Below are positions 36,308 through 50,800 of a stretch of 64,000 nt of DNA, one piece after another. Position 1 is the stretch's first letter. Each line of letters opens with the position of its first letter. Source of the DNA: Acanthaster planci (Eukaryota > Echinodermata > Asteroidea > Valvatida > Acanthasteridae). The translations under genes and the position numbers were made by a program. A model generated the notes under the pieces. The model ran no database searches and was not told the DNA's origin. It saw nothing but the letters and a program-made list of their open reading frames with translations. Where the stretch lies: assembly GCF_001949145.1 (NCBI RefSeq), contig NW_019091432.1:1343961-1407960 (forward strand). The letters are read 5' to 3'.

Positions 36308-38468
36308 ATGGCACTAAGACAAGAGGTCCTGTCCCTTTATCGAAAACTGCTGCGCGCAGCCAAGACATGGCAAGCAAGCACTAAGCTTATGAAGGATACC
36401 AGGGAAGAACGACAGTACATCCAGGATGAAGCACGTACACTCTTCAGAAAAAATAAGCAGGTGACGCTTTTCACTCAAAGCGTTTGAAAATTTCTTTTGA
36501 TTGGTGGAATGTTTTTGCCAAGTGCTCAGATGATTAGGAAATAAGATACCTAAGTTGGTCTTTGACTTCAAGGAACCATTTTGTTTCCAAGATTTTACAG
36601 TTTCTATTTTACCACCTTCCTTGAAAAAAAAAATCTGTAAAAATTTGAGTAGACTTCCAACTTTCTAATCATGCTACCTGAAAGTTAAAATAGAGGACCA
36701 ACTCAGCACAGTTTCCTTAAAATGTTTCACCAAAGACATCAGTATCATTACAAAATAGCTAGAAATGCTTGATTTCTAAAGTGCAGTGTACTTTGATAAA
36801 GAGGGTTACATGTCATCAAGTTACAGTGTATTTAGGAGATTTTTGTTCACCTGAAAAACTTGTTTTCAATTATGACAAATACTGAGTTCCAGTATTGATA
36901 AACTGCAACTTAATTACCAGAATATGAAACCCCCTTTGACAGGTGACAGATCCTGAGATGATTAGGATCTACATTCAGGAGGCTGAAGCAAGACTGGCAA
37001 TGGGTAAGATGAGTTAGTACAGTGACCTATCCAGATCAGGGGGGGGGTGAAAGAAATCTTATGGGAGGGCAGTTGTATCCTTTGACTACATAGACAGGCT
37101 TTTCTCAGAAGGGGTGGCAAGACTTCCAACACATAGGGCAGTTGCTCTTTCCCGCCCCTTGGCTGCACTACTGAGTCTGTAATCTGATCTTCCATAGCAA
37201 GCAGGTGTAGAAATCTTAGCTACAAAACATCTCGGATCTTTCAAAATCCAAAGAGGTTTGGGTAAAATTAAAGATGGAAGAGGCAGCCAGACCCATCACT
37301 GAGGGGTACCCACCCCCGTTGGCAAAACCCATAAGCATCAAAATTATCTATTCTTGTGATGAACCCCTTCCCAGCTGGTACTGTGGTACCCTCTAATGCG
37401 CAAAGTTGGCAACAGGGCTGGAGGTGACCCATCATTACTTTATATGGATCTTGATGGAACGTTGAAGTGAAGTCGGGAAGGCTGTTGGCACAAATACCTT
37501 GGAAGTCAGGGTTACTAGAATATAAGTGTAAATTAGTGTCTTTCTTGAGCAATTGAGAACAAATTCCATTGATATTGTCAGCAAACCAAGCCTTACTTGT
37601 CAGCTTGATCATTTGTGCTGTACGTGTTCTTATATATGTGACCCCCCTCCGAAAAATGAGGCTCTAGTCTCCAGAGCTACTTTTGAGTTTTACTTTGTAG
37701 TAGATTGAGGAATTTGAGCTCTTTCTTTTGATGTGTTACTCAGTTTGGTACAGTGAAAATGGACGTTAACATGTTGAAGGTTCCTATTGCTTAAACGTTA
37801 TGCAAGATTCTTTCATAGGTCTTTAACTCAAAAGTGGCTCTGTCGACATGTGACTCGTTTTCACAGAGCAGGTCATATATGTATTTTTTTTTACAGTAGG
37901 TCAGTAAATCTGCTTGTTTACTTACAATGAAAATGTGTTAATTTTAATCAGAAAAAGGATAAACTTTTATCTTTTTGAAATCCGGATGCTAGAGGTTTTC
38001 TTCAAAACCTTTTGTTTTGTTTTGTATCAACAGCATTACATTATCAAAGTCCCTATCCCAGGCCGGTAAGTACATGTGTGGAATTTGTAAATAGATCATA
38101 TCTCAGCTTTTCCAAATCCAACTTTTGTTTTTTAATTTACAACATTTGAAAAGTAAAAAACTATGAAAAAGTGTTTGTAAACTTTCTTCTTGTTTTAACT
38201 GAAGCAAAATTGACATTATGCAAACTGCCATCTAAATTTAGAATACAAACCCAGTCAACTTCTAGACAGTTTCAGTTTTGTGAAATGAACTGTTCTGGGC
38301 CCAGGTATATCTGACTTTCTGACAACTTTGAATTGAGATTCCCTTTTCTTCCAGGTAAATATTCCACCAATGGGCCTAACACCCTCGGTGAGTCGAGGGA
38401 AAAAAGCACAAGACAGACTGAGGCAGAGAGCTAAGCCTGTGTATTTGCAGTCTCATGATGAGCACTGA
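36308..38468 (+). CDS. LYRM1: LYR motif-containing protein 1
   Basis: Four exons, 36308-36460, 36943-37003, 38034-38065 and 38355-38468, join in phases 0, 1 and 0 to 119 codons (human 122). The LYR motif is at residues 10-12 (EVLSLYRKLLRAAKTW). The conserved later parts are QYIQDEARTLFRKNK, LHYQSPYPRP, IPPMGLTP and the ending KPVYLQSHDEH. LYR proteins are small helical, mostly mitochondrial factors that bind acyl carrier protein; the specific role of LYRM1 is not well defined. The first in-frame ATG is at 36308; the frame upstream of it starts only with GTG. The gene lies 3.4 kb upstream of the dynein gene in the same orientation. Confidence 0.94.
37268..37612 (-). other. Unassigned 114-codon open frame, antisense in LYRM1 intron 2
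   Basis: An ATG-initiated frame of 114 codons runs opposite to LYRM1 within its second intron. It contains KAWFADNING near the start and RGWVPLSDGSG near the end. I do not recognise a family. It might be a decayed retroelement fragment (FAD- resembles reverse-transcriptase motifs) or a chance frame. Confidence 0.25.
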
Positions 38469-39012
38469 CAGAAACCACCACCTGCCACAACTCCACTTGA
38501 CAGGCTCGTTATGCTTATACAATATTACTTTGGCTCTTGTTTTTTAAGATGAAAAATCACAGTCCTTCAATTCTTTCAAGTCCAAATATTTCTTTTCAAA
38601 ATGAAATTTTTTTTAAATGAAAGCACACTTGAGACAATCTTTTCATCTTAAACTTACAAAGCTTTCTTAATTGTGGTATGATCACTGCCATGAACAGCGG
38701 TTTAGTAATAAGTAGCTTTCAAATTTGACCCCAACCCCCAGGGCATGTAAAACTCATGTCTGCTTTGGAAGATTGGGGACTGTTTGAACGTGAGTTCATG
38801 TCTGAAACTGGCTTCCAGACCTACAGGTATGTCTGTTGTCAGTGCATCTCTGTGTATTTCAGTGGAACAAAAACTGAGACCTAGCTCTAGACGACAGGTT
38901 TGGATGCACCTGTGAGCTCAGCTGCTTTACTGAATGTTTGAAACATCTTTGTTCATTGTTCCTCAGCCTTACTGAAGTTGCTGACACCTTTTTTGAAATG
39001 TTGTATTTATAA

Positions 39013-39018
39013 AATAAA
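39013..39018 (+). terminator. Polyadenylation signal of LYRM1
   Basis: AATAAA lies 545 bases after the LYRM1 stop codon. Cleavage is expected 10-30 bases later, giving a 3' UTR of about 0.57 kb. Confidence 0.6.
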
Positions 39019-39035
39019 GGAAACGAAACACTTTT

Positions 39036-41820
39036 TGAAAACCAAGCATCGTATAGCGCGAGTTTCTTGTCTGTGTTTAAGTTGGAACTTGGTTCAAGAA
39101 TTAACCAAAGATCTGTTGGTAAACTTTTTATGTTTATGCAGCCCTAGCTAACCTTGTTGCATTTCACGCCAGCATCAAAGCTGGGGGGCCTCTTCCCCCT
39201 CCCAACACTGGAAATTTAGAAAACAAAGAAAATAATTATTATTGTGAAAAACTATAATATGCCTCACCTACACCCCACTGAACAATCTGGTTCCCCCCCC
39301 ACAAAGAGAACCGCGTCTGCTACATGTAAAGATGTCATAATTTTTGAGTTCGGGCCTGTTTCTGTTTATTTCTTCCCAAGCTGATTATAACCATCCATTC
39401 ATAGTTGCAATGAAATAACCAACGAAGTCCAAAATCCATCTATTTGTTGGACCACCGTTTTACTTGAGGAACCGAGAGCAAATCATGAGAGAGGGCGCCC
39501 GCCCCTCTCATTCGTGTGCCAGTATCGACAAGCTGCCTATGCGATAGCGTGAGGTATCGATTCGTTTTCGCCTGGGGTTCGGCAAGGTTTGGTACCTCGA
39601 GACGAACCATAGTTTAATGGACTTCTGGACTGATACCCGACTACTGCTATACAACGTTGTATGTCATAGCAACACGGTGGCCCGGATGTTAAATAAGCTA
39701 GCTCGTAGTCGTATTCGGCCGCTGGCAGAAAGTTCCAAACTTACACTGGAACTTTTTTGGCCCTGATAATTTTCATACATTCGAGTACTTTTTAGATTTA
39801 AACTATGGAAGAAAGATATCTAGAGAATGAGTAGAAGAGAGTGCACCAGCTGTACCGTTATTCAAGGTATGGAATATTTTTTTATACAAAATGTCTGACG
39901 CCTGAACTGCTGAACACGCCGAAGTTATTATCATGGTTATGATGATCGTAGGCCTATATGTACTTTGTTGGGCTAGCCTGTGCAGATTACTTGCTGCACT
40001 GTGACAGTGCAATTACGAAGTCGATGGGTATAGGTCACTTCGCCCCGTTTCCACTTGGCCCCATTGCCACTTATTCTCACCACCTCTTCGCTCCATTTCT
40101 AATCATGCTAATGTTACCGTACTTCGCCCCAAACATGCCAGACATGCATCATTGATTAGGCCTATATTTGAAAACTCTGGCATAGGCCCAGGCCCCGGGC
40201 CTAATGCCATAGGCCTAAATAAGGCACCCTTTTTGGACATGCATAAATGAGTGAGGGTGCTGTTCATTTGGAACTCATTTTCTTAAAACATGTTAATTTA
40301 GAAATTGTGGTTAAACATGTTAAAACTGGTATTTTTCTGCACAATGTAGGCCTAGCTCCCCGCTATTAAATTTCCAATTTCAAATTTTTTTTAAATTTCA
40401 AGTGAAGCCAGCATTTCATTCATTGAAATGAAGCACAAATAAGAACGAAGATTTTATGGAAATATGAATTTTAAGCTTTTCAGGTAATCCATTCTCATTT
40501 TTGTGTCCCCCCAAATCAAAGTTTGCTCTACATTATTATGTACTAAAAACATCTCACAATATCCCCACTTCAAATCAATATTTCTTTGCTCTGCAATGTC
40601 CAATGGAATCCTAAATTAGGCTTGGGGTAGTAGGGGTCAAGGCCTATATCAAAATATTCCATATGACATCCTTTGCAAGAACACTTCAAAAAGAAAACAG
40701 AAAAAATAGTTGAAAAATCTATGAGCCTCCCTACCTTTTCATAGATGGTGTGGATTGACACCACGTTACAATGCATTTGATAATAACATTGGACAAATGA
40801 CAGAAATAATATCGTTCCTTTTAATTTTCATCAAAGTTTCCCCATAGTCTTCTATGGATCCTCCATATATGCCTTCTCTTCCATTTTAATCCTTTGGTCT
40901 GAGCCATTGCTTTTGTGAATCTGTTTTCAAACAAACTTGATGTTTAAGACAGACAGAAATAAAAAATGTATGTCTCTCCTTTACTTTCTCATTTAGCATT
41001 TATATAATTTAGATCATCTGACCAGTGTCGGTGGTCTGACACCCGAGATTTCTGATACTAAACACAATATAAACATAAATATCGGTTAAGAGTCATAGTA
41101 GCCTAACCCTAAAGTTTTGATGATCATGGCCTTTGAGTTTAACAGTGATGAATTGCATTCAACACCAACTTGGTAATCAACACTGTTCACTTACTTGGGT
41201 AACCACAAAGCTCACAAAATGAAATGGTCACTGGGAAAGGTCAGATTCACCGTGACCAACATCTGGACCCAGGGAACCTATCACCATTCACCAATCACAC
41301 CTGAAATTATATCCTATTCTAGTAAAGCCTAACATCATTTTTGGTAAGACTTTTATATCCAGGCATCACTAATTTTCCCTGGCAGTGGTTTATCATTAGC
41401 CATCAGAAACCATGTCCTAAAAAGCCAAAGTTAGCAGGGAAAATATCGAAGCATTCACTTAGAAAACACTTATAATATATCATAGGGTCTGTGCACAGGG
41501 TGTCAAGTGATGTCCATATCATCAGACATTTAGTATTATTAGAATGGTGTTCTTGATACCTTTGCAATGAGATATTAAAAGAATGTAGCTCAAGCTAGTT
41601 ATAGACAGCAAGCTGTTTATTCGCACTATCATATATCCTTTAATTAACACAATATTTTTGTTTCATAAAAATAATAATCATAAAGAGCAATCGACAAATT
41701 TTTCTAGTGGCAGAGAACTGAAGTAATTCAAATTCTTGACTTTAATGCTAACCTAATGTCATCTTACGTCCATTTGAATCAACTGTATTCTCTTTCTTTC
41801 TATATCTTACAGACATTTCT
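39036..41820. other. Intergenic region between LYRM1 and the dynein gene
   Basis: No gene or repeat family is identified. The sequence contains unique-looking AT-rich DNA with a few GCCCCATTT/CTTCGCCCC words near 40035-40130 and AGGCCTA words. The dynein promoter should lie at its right end. Confidence 0.4.
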
Positions 41821-41828
41821 TATAAAAG
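41821..41828 (+). promoter_or_regulatory. Possible TATA box of the dynein gene
   Basis: TATAAAAG lies 48 bases before the first proposed dynein ATG. If used, the 5' UTR would be about 20 bases. A splice-acceptor-like TTACAG precedes it by a few bases, so it could equally be inside an exon. Confidence 0.25.
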
Positions 41829-41868
41829 CTACAACTTTGTTCTGGTGAATGAAGAATAGGAAAACAAC

Positions 41869-44800
41869 ATGGATCGAGCAAGGGTAACACTTTCTCATTC
41901 ATTTACTGTCATCCAAAGTCCCCTTCATGTTTGCAGTTTATTTCTCGATTGCTGATGAGCACCTGGCATCCTCTGCTGATTCCACAGGTAACAGGTACAC
42001 CATTGCTGAGCTGTAGCCAGACCCGTGGCTTGCCCGGTCTTCCTCCTCTACCAAAAGATGCCGCTAAACATCCCTCTGAGCTCTATCAGGTAAACATTAC
42101 ATATTCGTACGAAACCTAACGTTACTGAATTTGTTCCCTGTATTTGAATCAAGTTTGAGGTTTTGTGTTGGATTACCTTTTCTCTCTTGGATATTATTTG
42201 ACGATAATGTGTGCCACTTTGGTAAAAAAACAAAACCACAGCAAATTGACCTCGAAGCAAATGCTTTAATTGGTTATATGACTAGTATGTACATACATAC
42301 ATATGCCACTTTCAGCCATCATACAGGTGTAAGTTGATCAGAGAAGGTACATTGAATTTTTTTGCTGGGAACTTGAAGCAGAATTTGATGCTGTCTTACC
42401 AGAGGAGACTCTGTGTTTGTATATACCCTGCTGTAACAGTTACCTGGTCAGAATCGGATACTTCCTGCAGGTTTGAATCGTTGAGTTGAATGCATTTCCT
42501 TGTCCCTTCCTTGTCGCTTCCTCCTAGATTGTCCTGAAACACAGCGAGCACCCTCCCATCATGCAAGGCATGTCATGGACACTGGCCGCACCATTCAAAG
42601 AGCAGAAGTACAGCCGCACGCCCAGCGAGTCCATCGCCAACAACTACACCCCCTCTGCCAACAAGCTGAACATCAAAGCTCTGCCACGCAGCAATCTGGC
42701 GAGGTCAGTCACGCAGCCAAGCATGACCAGGAAGAGAAGCCACTCCCGTATCCTTTCCGGCTGTTATCATCCACAACTTGTGCAATTATTTTGTTTTATT
42801 ATTGTGTCAGAATGAAAAAGTCTACAATTCTTCATCCACATCTAACAAAAACTAGTCATCATCCACAACTTGTGTGATTGTTGCCCTGAAATTAAAAATA
42901 CTACAAGTCTTAACTCAAAACTAACAAAAAATAGTGGTCATCCACAACTTGTATGATTTTTGTCCTAAAATTAAAGTCTCTGCAGTTGTTTTGTTTAATA
43001 TGGCACAAGGCCAGGATTAAAAATGTGGATGGAAGTAGATATTAAGATTCAATCAGTATTTTGGGCCCAAAAAATTGGCAAACGGTTGCACACAGTTTAA
43101 AAACCTGATGGTAAAGTCATGTGCTGCGATGCGTCAACTTAGGATTATGTATGGATGTGCTTTACTCCTTCAACAAGGTTGAAAGAAATTGTTTGCTGTG
43201 GACCCGCTGCTCATTTTACTCAAACCAGCCAATCCTTGCAAACTCATTGGTCGAGTGGTAAAGATGTCCAAGATTGTATTAAGTTAGGAGTCACAGGTTT
43301 GAGTCCTACCTGAGTAACCTCTTTTTTTTCAAGGCCAAGGAAATCACTGAGTATGCAGCATTTATAACTCTTATAAGCGTGTATTAGTGAAGGGCAAAAC
43401 ACCCAATATAAAAGGCTTTCCTATTAAGATTATAAACAATATGCTACAAGAACTTGCAGCTGTGTAGCGAGTGGGGGGTGTTGCACACCCCCAATAATTC
43501 TTTTCAGTCGGCAAATTAAAGGGTCAGTCGGCAAAGGATACTGAAACTGACGTCATGAATTATTGACGTACATTGACCAGTCGGCAAATTGACCCTGGCA
43601 CACCCCCCCCCCAAGAAAATGCCTTCGCTACGCCGCTGACAAGAAGAACAAAGAAGTTACAAGAACAAAGAATGTGGTTAACCAATTTACTATGGAATTT
43701 GAAAAACTCTTTATTTCAACAGCAACTATCTCAAATATAAATCCTGGGCCCAGGCCCATGATAAGTACCACAACCAACAACTAAACAATCTAGACAACTG
43801 ACAAGAGATCTCTGGTTTAAGATGCATTTCAATGACACATTCATTTACACAGCAAACCTGTTGACAAGTGTTTTTGACCTAAGTAAAGGTTGTAACACCT
43901 CCTCTGTTGACCATATTACGTAACCATTTGATCTCTGATCAAACATTGCCCCACTTGCATTCTGACTGCTGTAGTTTGTCCAATGTATCAATCTCTTACA
44001 CATTTGAATAAGACTTGTAAATAGATTCTAGCAGTATAACTCCAAAGATAAATTGCTACCAGCAATTGAGAGATCAAATGTTTTATTTGTGATGATTTCA
44101 ATACTTTATAGAAAATTGTATTTCCTCCAGACCTTCAGTAATTTACTAAAGTTTAAAGTAATAGCTTCATTACAGCATTATTTACATAAACCCCTCTGGT
44201 GTGAGTGGTTGTATAGAGGGCACTCATGGGTTTATGGGGAAAAAATTAAACATAAAAATGATGTTTTTAAATTTGAAAGCGAAAGCAAAATCAGTGCTAC
44301 TCATGCCTTAAACAGACATCTACTGATATGAATTAAGGCAGCAGTGTGCCCAAAACAGTGTTGGAAAAGTAGGAAGAAGTACACCATCAATAAACATTAT
44401 TACTTGGAGGTAAAATAAATTCCTGTTCCAAGAAGACCTGAACTCCAAAATGCCACCAGCCCAGAGATCACCTCGCAGCCCTCAACCTGGAGACATCCCA
44501 CCGATATCCCCCCGAGCAAAGACATTTGTGGGAAGACGAGCTAAGGCACAGCTAAATGGGTGAGTCAAATGTAGACATGACCCCCTTAAGAATAGATAAT
44601 TACTCTGTGCTTATCTTTACAGAGTGGTGGCATAATTATTGTGTGATACTGACCAGGTAAAAAGAAGCCATTTATTTGATCTGTTTTATTGGGTGAAATG
44701 GTAATTTTTTCTGTGACATGCGTACCTGGATAAACAGTGAATGAAAAAATGACTTTCTTCCAAATTCTGTGGATTTTCCGCGAGGTTTCATGGAGGTCTT

Positions 44801-47800
44801 TGTAACTCTGACCCATGTTTCCTTGTTTCTTGTAGTCATGCCGTCCTTCCATCCAGCCGACCTATGACCCCTATTGAACAGTTGGACACGATGTTAAAGT
44901 TGGAGCAAGAGGAAGATGCAAATCATGGAGAGCCATGTGAGAGAGATTTAGAGGTGAGGCAGTTTAAGAGACAGATATTGAAGGGCCACACATGTTAGAT
45001 CTGATGTTCTATGTCACAGAGCACTTAACAGGATTGCTTACTGTCATGTAACATTCCTCTGCTTTTACACATTCAGTTTAAGATAGCTCTTTGATGAATT
45101 TGGGGTAACTACTTCTGGTTTACCGGTTGTCATAATCTTAAGATGTAAGGAAGATTGACTCTGCAAAGCTCAGATTGGGTTCACACTGATTTCAATTGAC
45201 ATGAAAGCCAATAATGGTCTTTTTTGAGACTTGCAAAAATTTGCCACACAGTTTTGACAGCGTTTTACAGTCATCCTGTGCAGGCATCCTGCATGTCGCG
45301 TCTGTACGTGCTTGTTGGGCACCAGCAACAGGGCTCCCACTGTCATGGAAAATCCTGAAATGATGGCTTGCTATTAATGTGATAACGGAACAATGATACT
45401 CTACAGGCCATATCCTTGTCAGTTTATAGAAATGGCTAAAGCTGTCTTCAAGTTCACAATACAGAAATAACTTTTTTCTGCAAAATGGCATTAAATGTCA
45501 CGGTAATTGTCATTTTAGTTCTGGAGAAGTCATGGAATTTCTAAGTGTAAACCTTCACTGCAACATCTTACTTTTGTACCCGCCACCTGTAGAGGTCCGA
45601 AGTATGTAATACCTTCATTGGCTCAATCTACGATCTGCATCATTTGATTAACTTCAGCTGTAGTTTTCCCAGTACCTCTTGTTCTGTTTGGTGAGTTTTA
45701 AACTGTTTTTAAAACCCAGACTGCTAAAAGTCATTTTGACATCATTGGCATCCACAGAGATACCATTACTACATCACCAAAGGCCTGACTCCAGAGATGC
45801 TAGCCCTGCCACCAGACAACATGATGGATAACGTCAGGTGCTACATACCCAGGGCACTGCTGGAGGAGGTGGGGCTCCAGAAGCTGAGAAGCAGCCTGGA
45901 GGAGGAAATCTACAGTGACTATGAGTTCAGCAGCAGAAAGGCTATAGGTAGGGGATGGAAGGCTGGACAGACCTGTGTCACCTGTGTTTTACCAGACAGG
46001 TGATCAGTAAATGAACAGGTGATCAGTAATCAGTGTGACTGAGAAATCTGCACTCCCATGCGTATCACAGCCGCAGAACAATTCGGATTTTCTTTTACAA
46101 AGCCAGACTAAAACCTTCTATTCTGTTGTTAAATTTTGGTTTGATTTGGTTGTATTTATGGTAGTGTTACTGTCCTAGAATTTCTTAAGATAAAAGGTAC
46201 TTGTTAAGCTCAAATGCTAGAAAGGAGCTATAGGTTAAGAATTTTCTGAATGAAAGAAATTGTCCAGTTCTCGTTTTAAGTGTGTTTAAAAAGAAGTATT
46301 TCAAGTTTGGATTTTCATTTTCTTATTCACCACCGAAGGGTTATAAAACATCTTGCTCATTTTGTTCGGACTCCTTTTGCTTTGCCACAGTCGACTACAT
46401 CCTGAAAGACCCTGATGAGAAATCCCGCCTTCACATTGCCTGGATCCCCCGCCCCTTCCCGCGGCGGATCATCCGTGCCCCTGTGCCCTGGCACAATTCC
46501 TACCTCACCAACAAGGACTGCAATACGAGCCACTTGTTCATCACCAACAACATCATGCTGGAGCTGCAGAACCTGTGGTATGATAGGTGAGTCATGTGCA
46601 TTGTGCATTGGAAGCACGCCCAGCCATTTCATGAAACTGGCTGGACAGGCTCGTTAATCTTTGAATCCAGTGTTAGACCACAAAATGCAAAGCCTCTAGG
46701 TGCTGCGCTCCGGCTATTTTCATTTAGAATGTTTCAATGGCCATCTTAAATCTCTAGTATTATTTCATGGCTTCTGTAAACTATGCATGTTTGAAAAGAG
46801 AAAATTGCAGCTGTTCAGTTTCCGTCTTCAAGTGTTCTTGTAGCACCTGGTACTGTGCATATAATGAGTCAATGAATGAGAATTTATGCTCATTCAAATG
46901 ACTGCAACTTCCCTTATTTTTACCATTAGGTTTTGCACATTGCGGTTTGTTCGTCTTGAGGACCTGCTATCAGCTGAGCTGCCCCTTCTTCCGGAGGAGT
47001 TTGAAAATCTTGTCAAGAAGCAGTGTGCGGAGGCTAGACAAGTGCTGCAGATGTCGTAAGTGGGACAGTCATATCAGTAGGCTGCGGCGCAGTGTTTAAA
47101 AGTCCCTATGTGCTGCTCAACACAAAAGGGGTGTTAAGGCCGCCTGTAGGAATGCAAGTTACTGTGCCTGCCAAAACGGGCAAGAGTGCTGTCAATAAGC
47201 CATTTTCGAGTTAAATTTGAATAAAATCTGGTACATTGAGTTCTTTAAATTCACAGGAACATAACAACTTGAATTCTCCATACTAAAACCACTGTTGCTA
47301 TACCTTGTGATTCGGGGCAAGCTTTTGCTTAGTTACATAAGAGACGCCTTGCAACAATACACTGTTCTCAATGGATAAGAACGGCATAAGGGAAGCAGTC
47401 CATTCCAGAGGTGGTGGTCGCTATGCAAAAGCTTGCCTCGAATCACAAGGTATAGCAACAGTGTCTTTAGTCTGGGGAATTCAAATTGTTGTTACGTTTC
47501 TGTGCAATCAGATAACACCAGATAACACAGTGTACCAGATTTTATTCAAATTTAACTGGCAAGTGGCTTATTGGATGGCACTTAAGAGGATGAAAAAGGT
47601 AATTCCTTATAGACAACTGACCACGTGCTGGACAGCGGAACGCAAATTGTGAGCGGGCTCCTTGTGAAAATATTCCCAACAGGATACAGAGAGTAAGGTG
47701 ACTCCAGACAGCTCGACAGCAGACACTTGAATTGAATTTCACCCCTCCTTTATGCACAAACATGGATTTGTGCGCTTTCAGATGAAAATTAATCATACAT

Positions 47801-50800
47801 ACTCTCTGTCCCGCATAATACAGCTCTTTTTAGTGTTAACCCAGCATTATCTGCTTTCTCTGCTGCAAGTCCGTAAAAGGAAACATTGTTGTCACAACAG
47901 GCGATGCGTGCCGTGGCTGTTTTCTTCATGGATTCTATTTCCCTTTTTTGTTGTGCAGCTGGATTCCGACCTGCGCAGAGATCTTCATGGACAGGAAGGA
48001 GCTGTGGGGTCACCTGGTGCCCCAGAATGACATTGACTCCACTCAGAGGGTACAAGAGTTCTTTGCCTGCGTGGCCGCGCTCATGTCAATCCAGCTCAGG
48101 AGCATGGTCATTAACTCTCTGGCTGACTTCCTCGAGTTCTTCCAAATTCACGAGGTAAAAACTCGCCAGTTTCCTTTCTTTAGGTCTTCAGACCAGGACT
48201 CCATTGCCTGTCTGTTCAGAAATTTATAGCTTATTAAATATAATACCCTGCAAATTGCACAGTAATGCTTTGTTCATTAGCGTGCACTTCTGTTAACATG
48301 CTGTTAAGAATGACAGAAAACTCTACGTTAAGATTTTGTACACATTTGATGAGCATTTAGTTGCATGAGCTTCTAGCCGTTCATGAGAAGGCTTGCCATG
48401 TATTTGGGTGGAGTAATGCAAACCTATTCAAGGAGCCTTCACATGCCTCTTTTGAGTTTGTCAAACCGCATCTTCTACAGTGATGTGAGTGCTGTCCTTT
48501 GAAAATATTTAACCGACAAAACCAAACTGAGAACCATAATTTGTGCTGACTTTCTCCCCCCAGAACGGCAATGAATTTGGTGATGAGTACCAGGAGCTGC
48601 AGTACGTGATGGCTCAAATCATGATTGTCAAGCTGAAGGTGGAAGAGCCCCGCATCACCTTTGACCCTCCCTTCAGAGAGTGCAGGGATATCATCCTGAG
48701 GTGCTTCTCCGAGATCATCAGCAGCGCAGACCAGCTTCAGCGGGTGAGAAGAAACATGCATTGCAAGTTGGAAGAGAGAATTTGTTGCAGTTTGTGGCTG
48801 ATTATTTCACAGTGATTTGGAATTACCAGTAGAATCAAAATACTAATTTTACCAACGCTGTTAACTGAAATATACAGTAACTTGATAACTCTTAAAATTA
48901 TGAATAACTGTATATAAGTACATGATTGCAGTTCTCAGTGTGTCAACGCAGTGCATGTTCATATCCTTGTAAGAAGATTAGAACGCCTTCTCTATAGCGA
49001 AACCTATTTCAAGTATTATATTTCCTTATGACAGTAATCAGGTACAGTAGTTATGCTGAACAGCAAATTTTTGACCTGAAAGAGCAGCTGAAAGAAATGG
49101 ACCCTTCTACGGTCCACTAGTCTGGTATTTGCTTTGATTGATGATCTCATTGCTGTATCTTTTACGGCGGCAGGTGGAGTGCGCTATCTTCCCTCAGATG
49201 CAGAATCAACGGCTGCTCCTGCGATCGGTCAAGGTGGATGAACCCCTTGTTGAGGACTTCATCGATAAAGCCATGCAGATCTTCAAACTCAACACAGTTG
49301 GACCTACAAGGTCAGAGCTTTCACCTGTTTTAAAACCGAATCAAACAGACAGATTTTGATATCGGGGGACTGTATACCAGATGACCTTTGTTACTACCTA
49401 TAATCATTCTGAACTTCTATTTGTAACTTTCATATTCAGGACAAAGCTGTCAAGTTTTTCACTTTCTGTGACCATTCAAGCACTAGGAAGGTTATTTATG
49501 CATTCTTGATTAAGTTCTAGTTCCATCTGCATGCTAAATCAGNNNNNNNNNNNNNNNNNNNNNNNNNNNNNNNNNNNNNNNNNNNNNNNNNNNNNNNNNN
49601 NNNNNNNNNNNNNNNNNNNNNNNNNNNNNNNNNNNNNNNNNNNNNNNNNNNNNNNNNNNNTGCTGGTAGTGGTTAAGATAAATGGTTTCTCTCAACATCC
49701 GACTTGTCAGATTTGGTAGCTTTGGCCCTTAATTAATGGAAGAAATGATCATTTTCAAGCCTAGAGTACTGCATATGTTTGTTGAAGCACTTTACCCCAA
49801 GGTTAAAATCGCTCTCCTCCTCAGGTATCTGAACACCTATAAGAAATACAATGACCTGCTAAACACCAAGGCAGACGCCGATGTGGCAGCCTTCCTGAAG
49901 GAGAAGCACTCCCTACAGGGGTTCGTCAAGAAGATCGCCAGCTACCAACAGCTGAAAGATGAGATTGCCCTGCTGAGGATCACCGTGCCCCTCAGCATGT
50001 TCTGCCTGGACTGCCGCCTCCTGAATGCAGACCTGTGCTCCCGAGCCCAGAAGCTGAAGGAGAAGCTCATCCTCTTTGAGGTGGATGAGAACAGGATGCT
50101 TAACAAAGGGTCAGTTCCAGATTGCGATTTGAACTGAATTCATAAATCACTGATGGGCTGATCAATTACTTCTCCACCTTGGAAACCTTACGTGGCAATT
50201 AAGTTGTGCGTTACTGTTAAATGCCATGACTGGAAGGTTAGATCACTAAGTATTTGGCATAGTTAATGAGAGATTGGTTTCAAATCCTAGTCTTAGTGCA
50301 GGATTCAATCTCCTCAAATTAAGCTTGTTGGTCATGTTCTTTTTGCCGTGTTCTTTTTATAGAATCTGTCGTCGTTACGATGAAATCGCAGATCGTCTCG
50401 GCGAGATGCCAAGCACCACTGCCGAGATTGTGGAGCTGTCAGACTTCCTGAGAGAGTCCAGCGAAGTCACCGTCTTCAAACTCAAGGATGAGATAGATGA
50501 AGCTGCCAACCGCCTCATGTTCCTCTTGGACTATGCAAACTTGCCATGTAAGGAACTCGACTGTTCTCATCAAGGGTTGTGATTGCAGTAGCAAATAAGC
50601 ATAAAAAGGAGAAGAAAAAGCTTTGCTTTATGTTCCGCTGTATTTGTCTACTTTGACTCTTCATTTGTCAACTTGACTCACTTCCTTTGTCGCCTGTCAT
50701 ACAAACGTTTCTTCCATCAGATATGAGATAAATAACAGAGTCTACCTATCTGTACATTTTGCATTTTGCAACAGATGAAGACATCAAGCTCAACAGCACA

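Noticed and set aside
49531-49719. Open frame across the N run
   Set aside because: It exists only because unknown bases were translated through.
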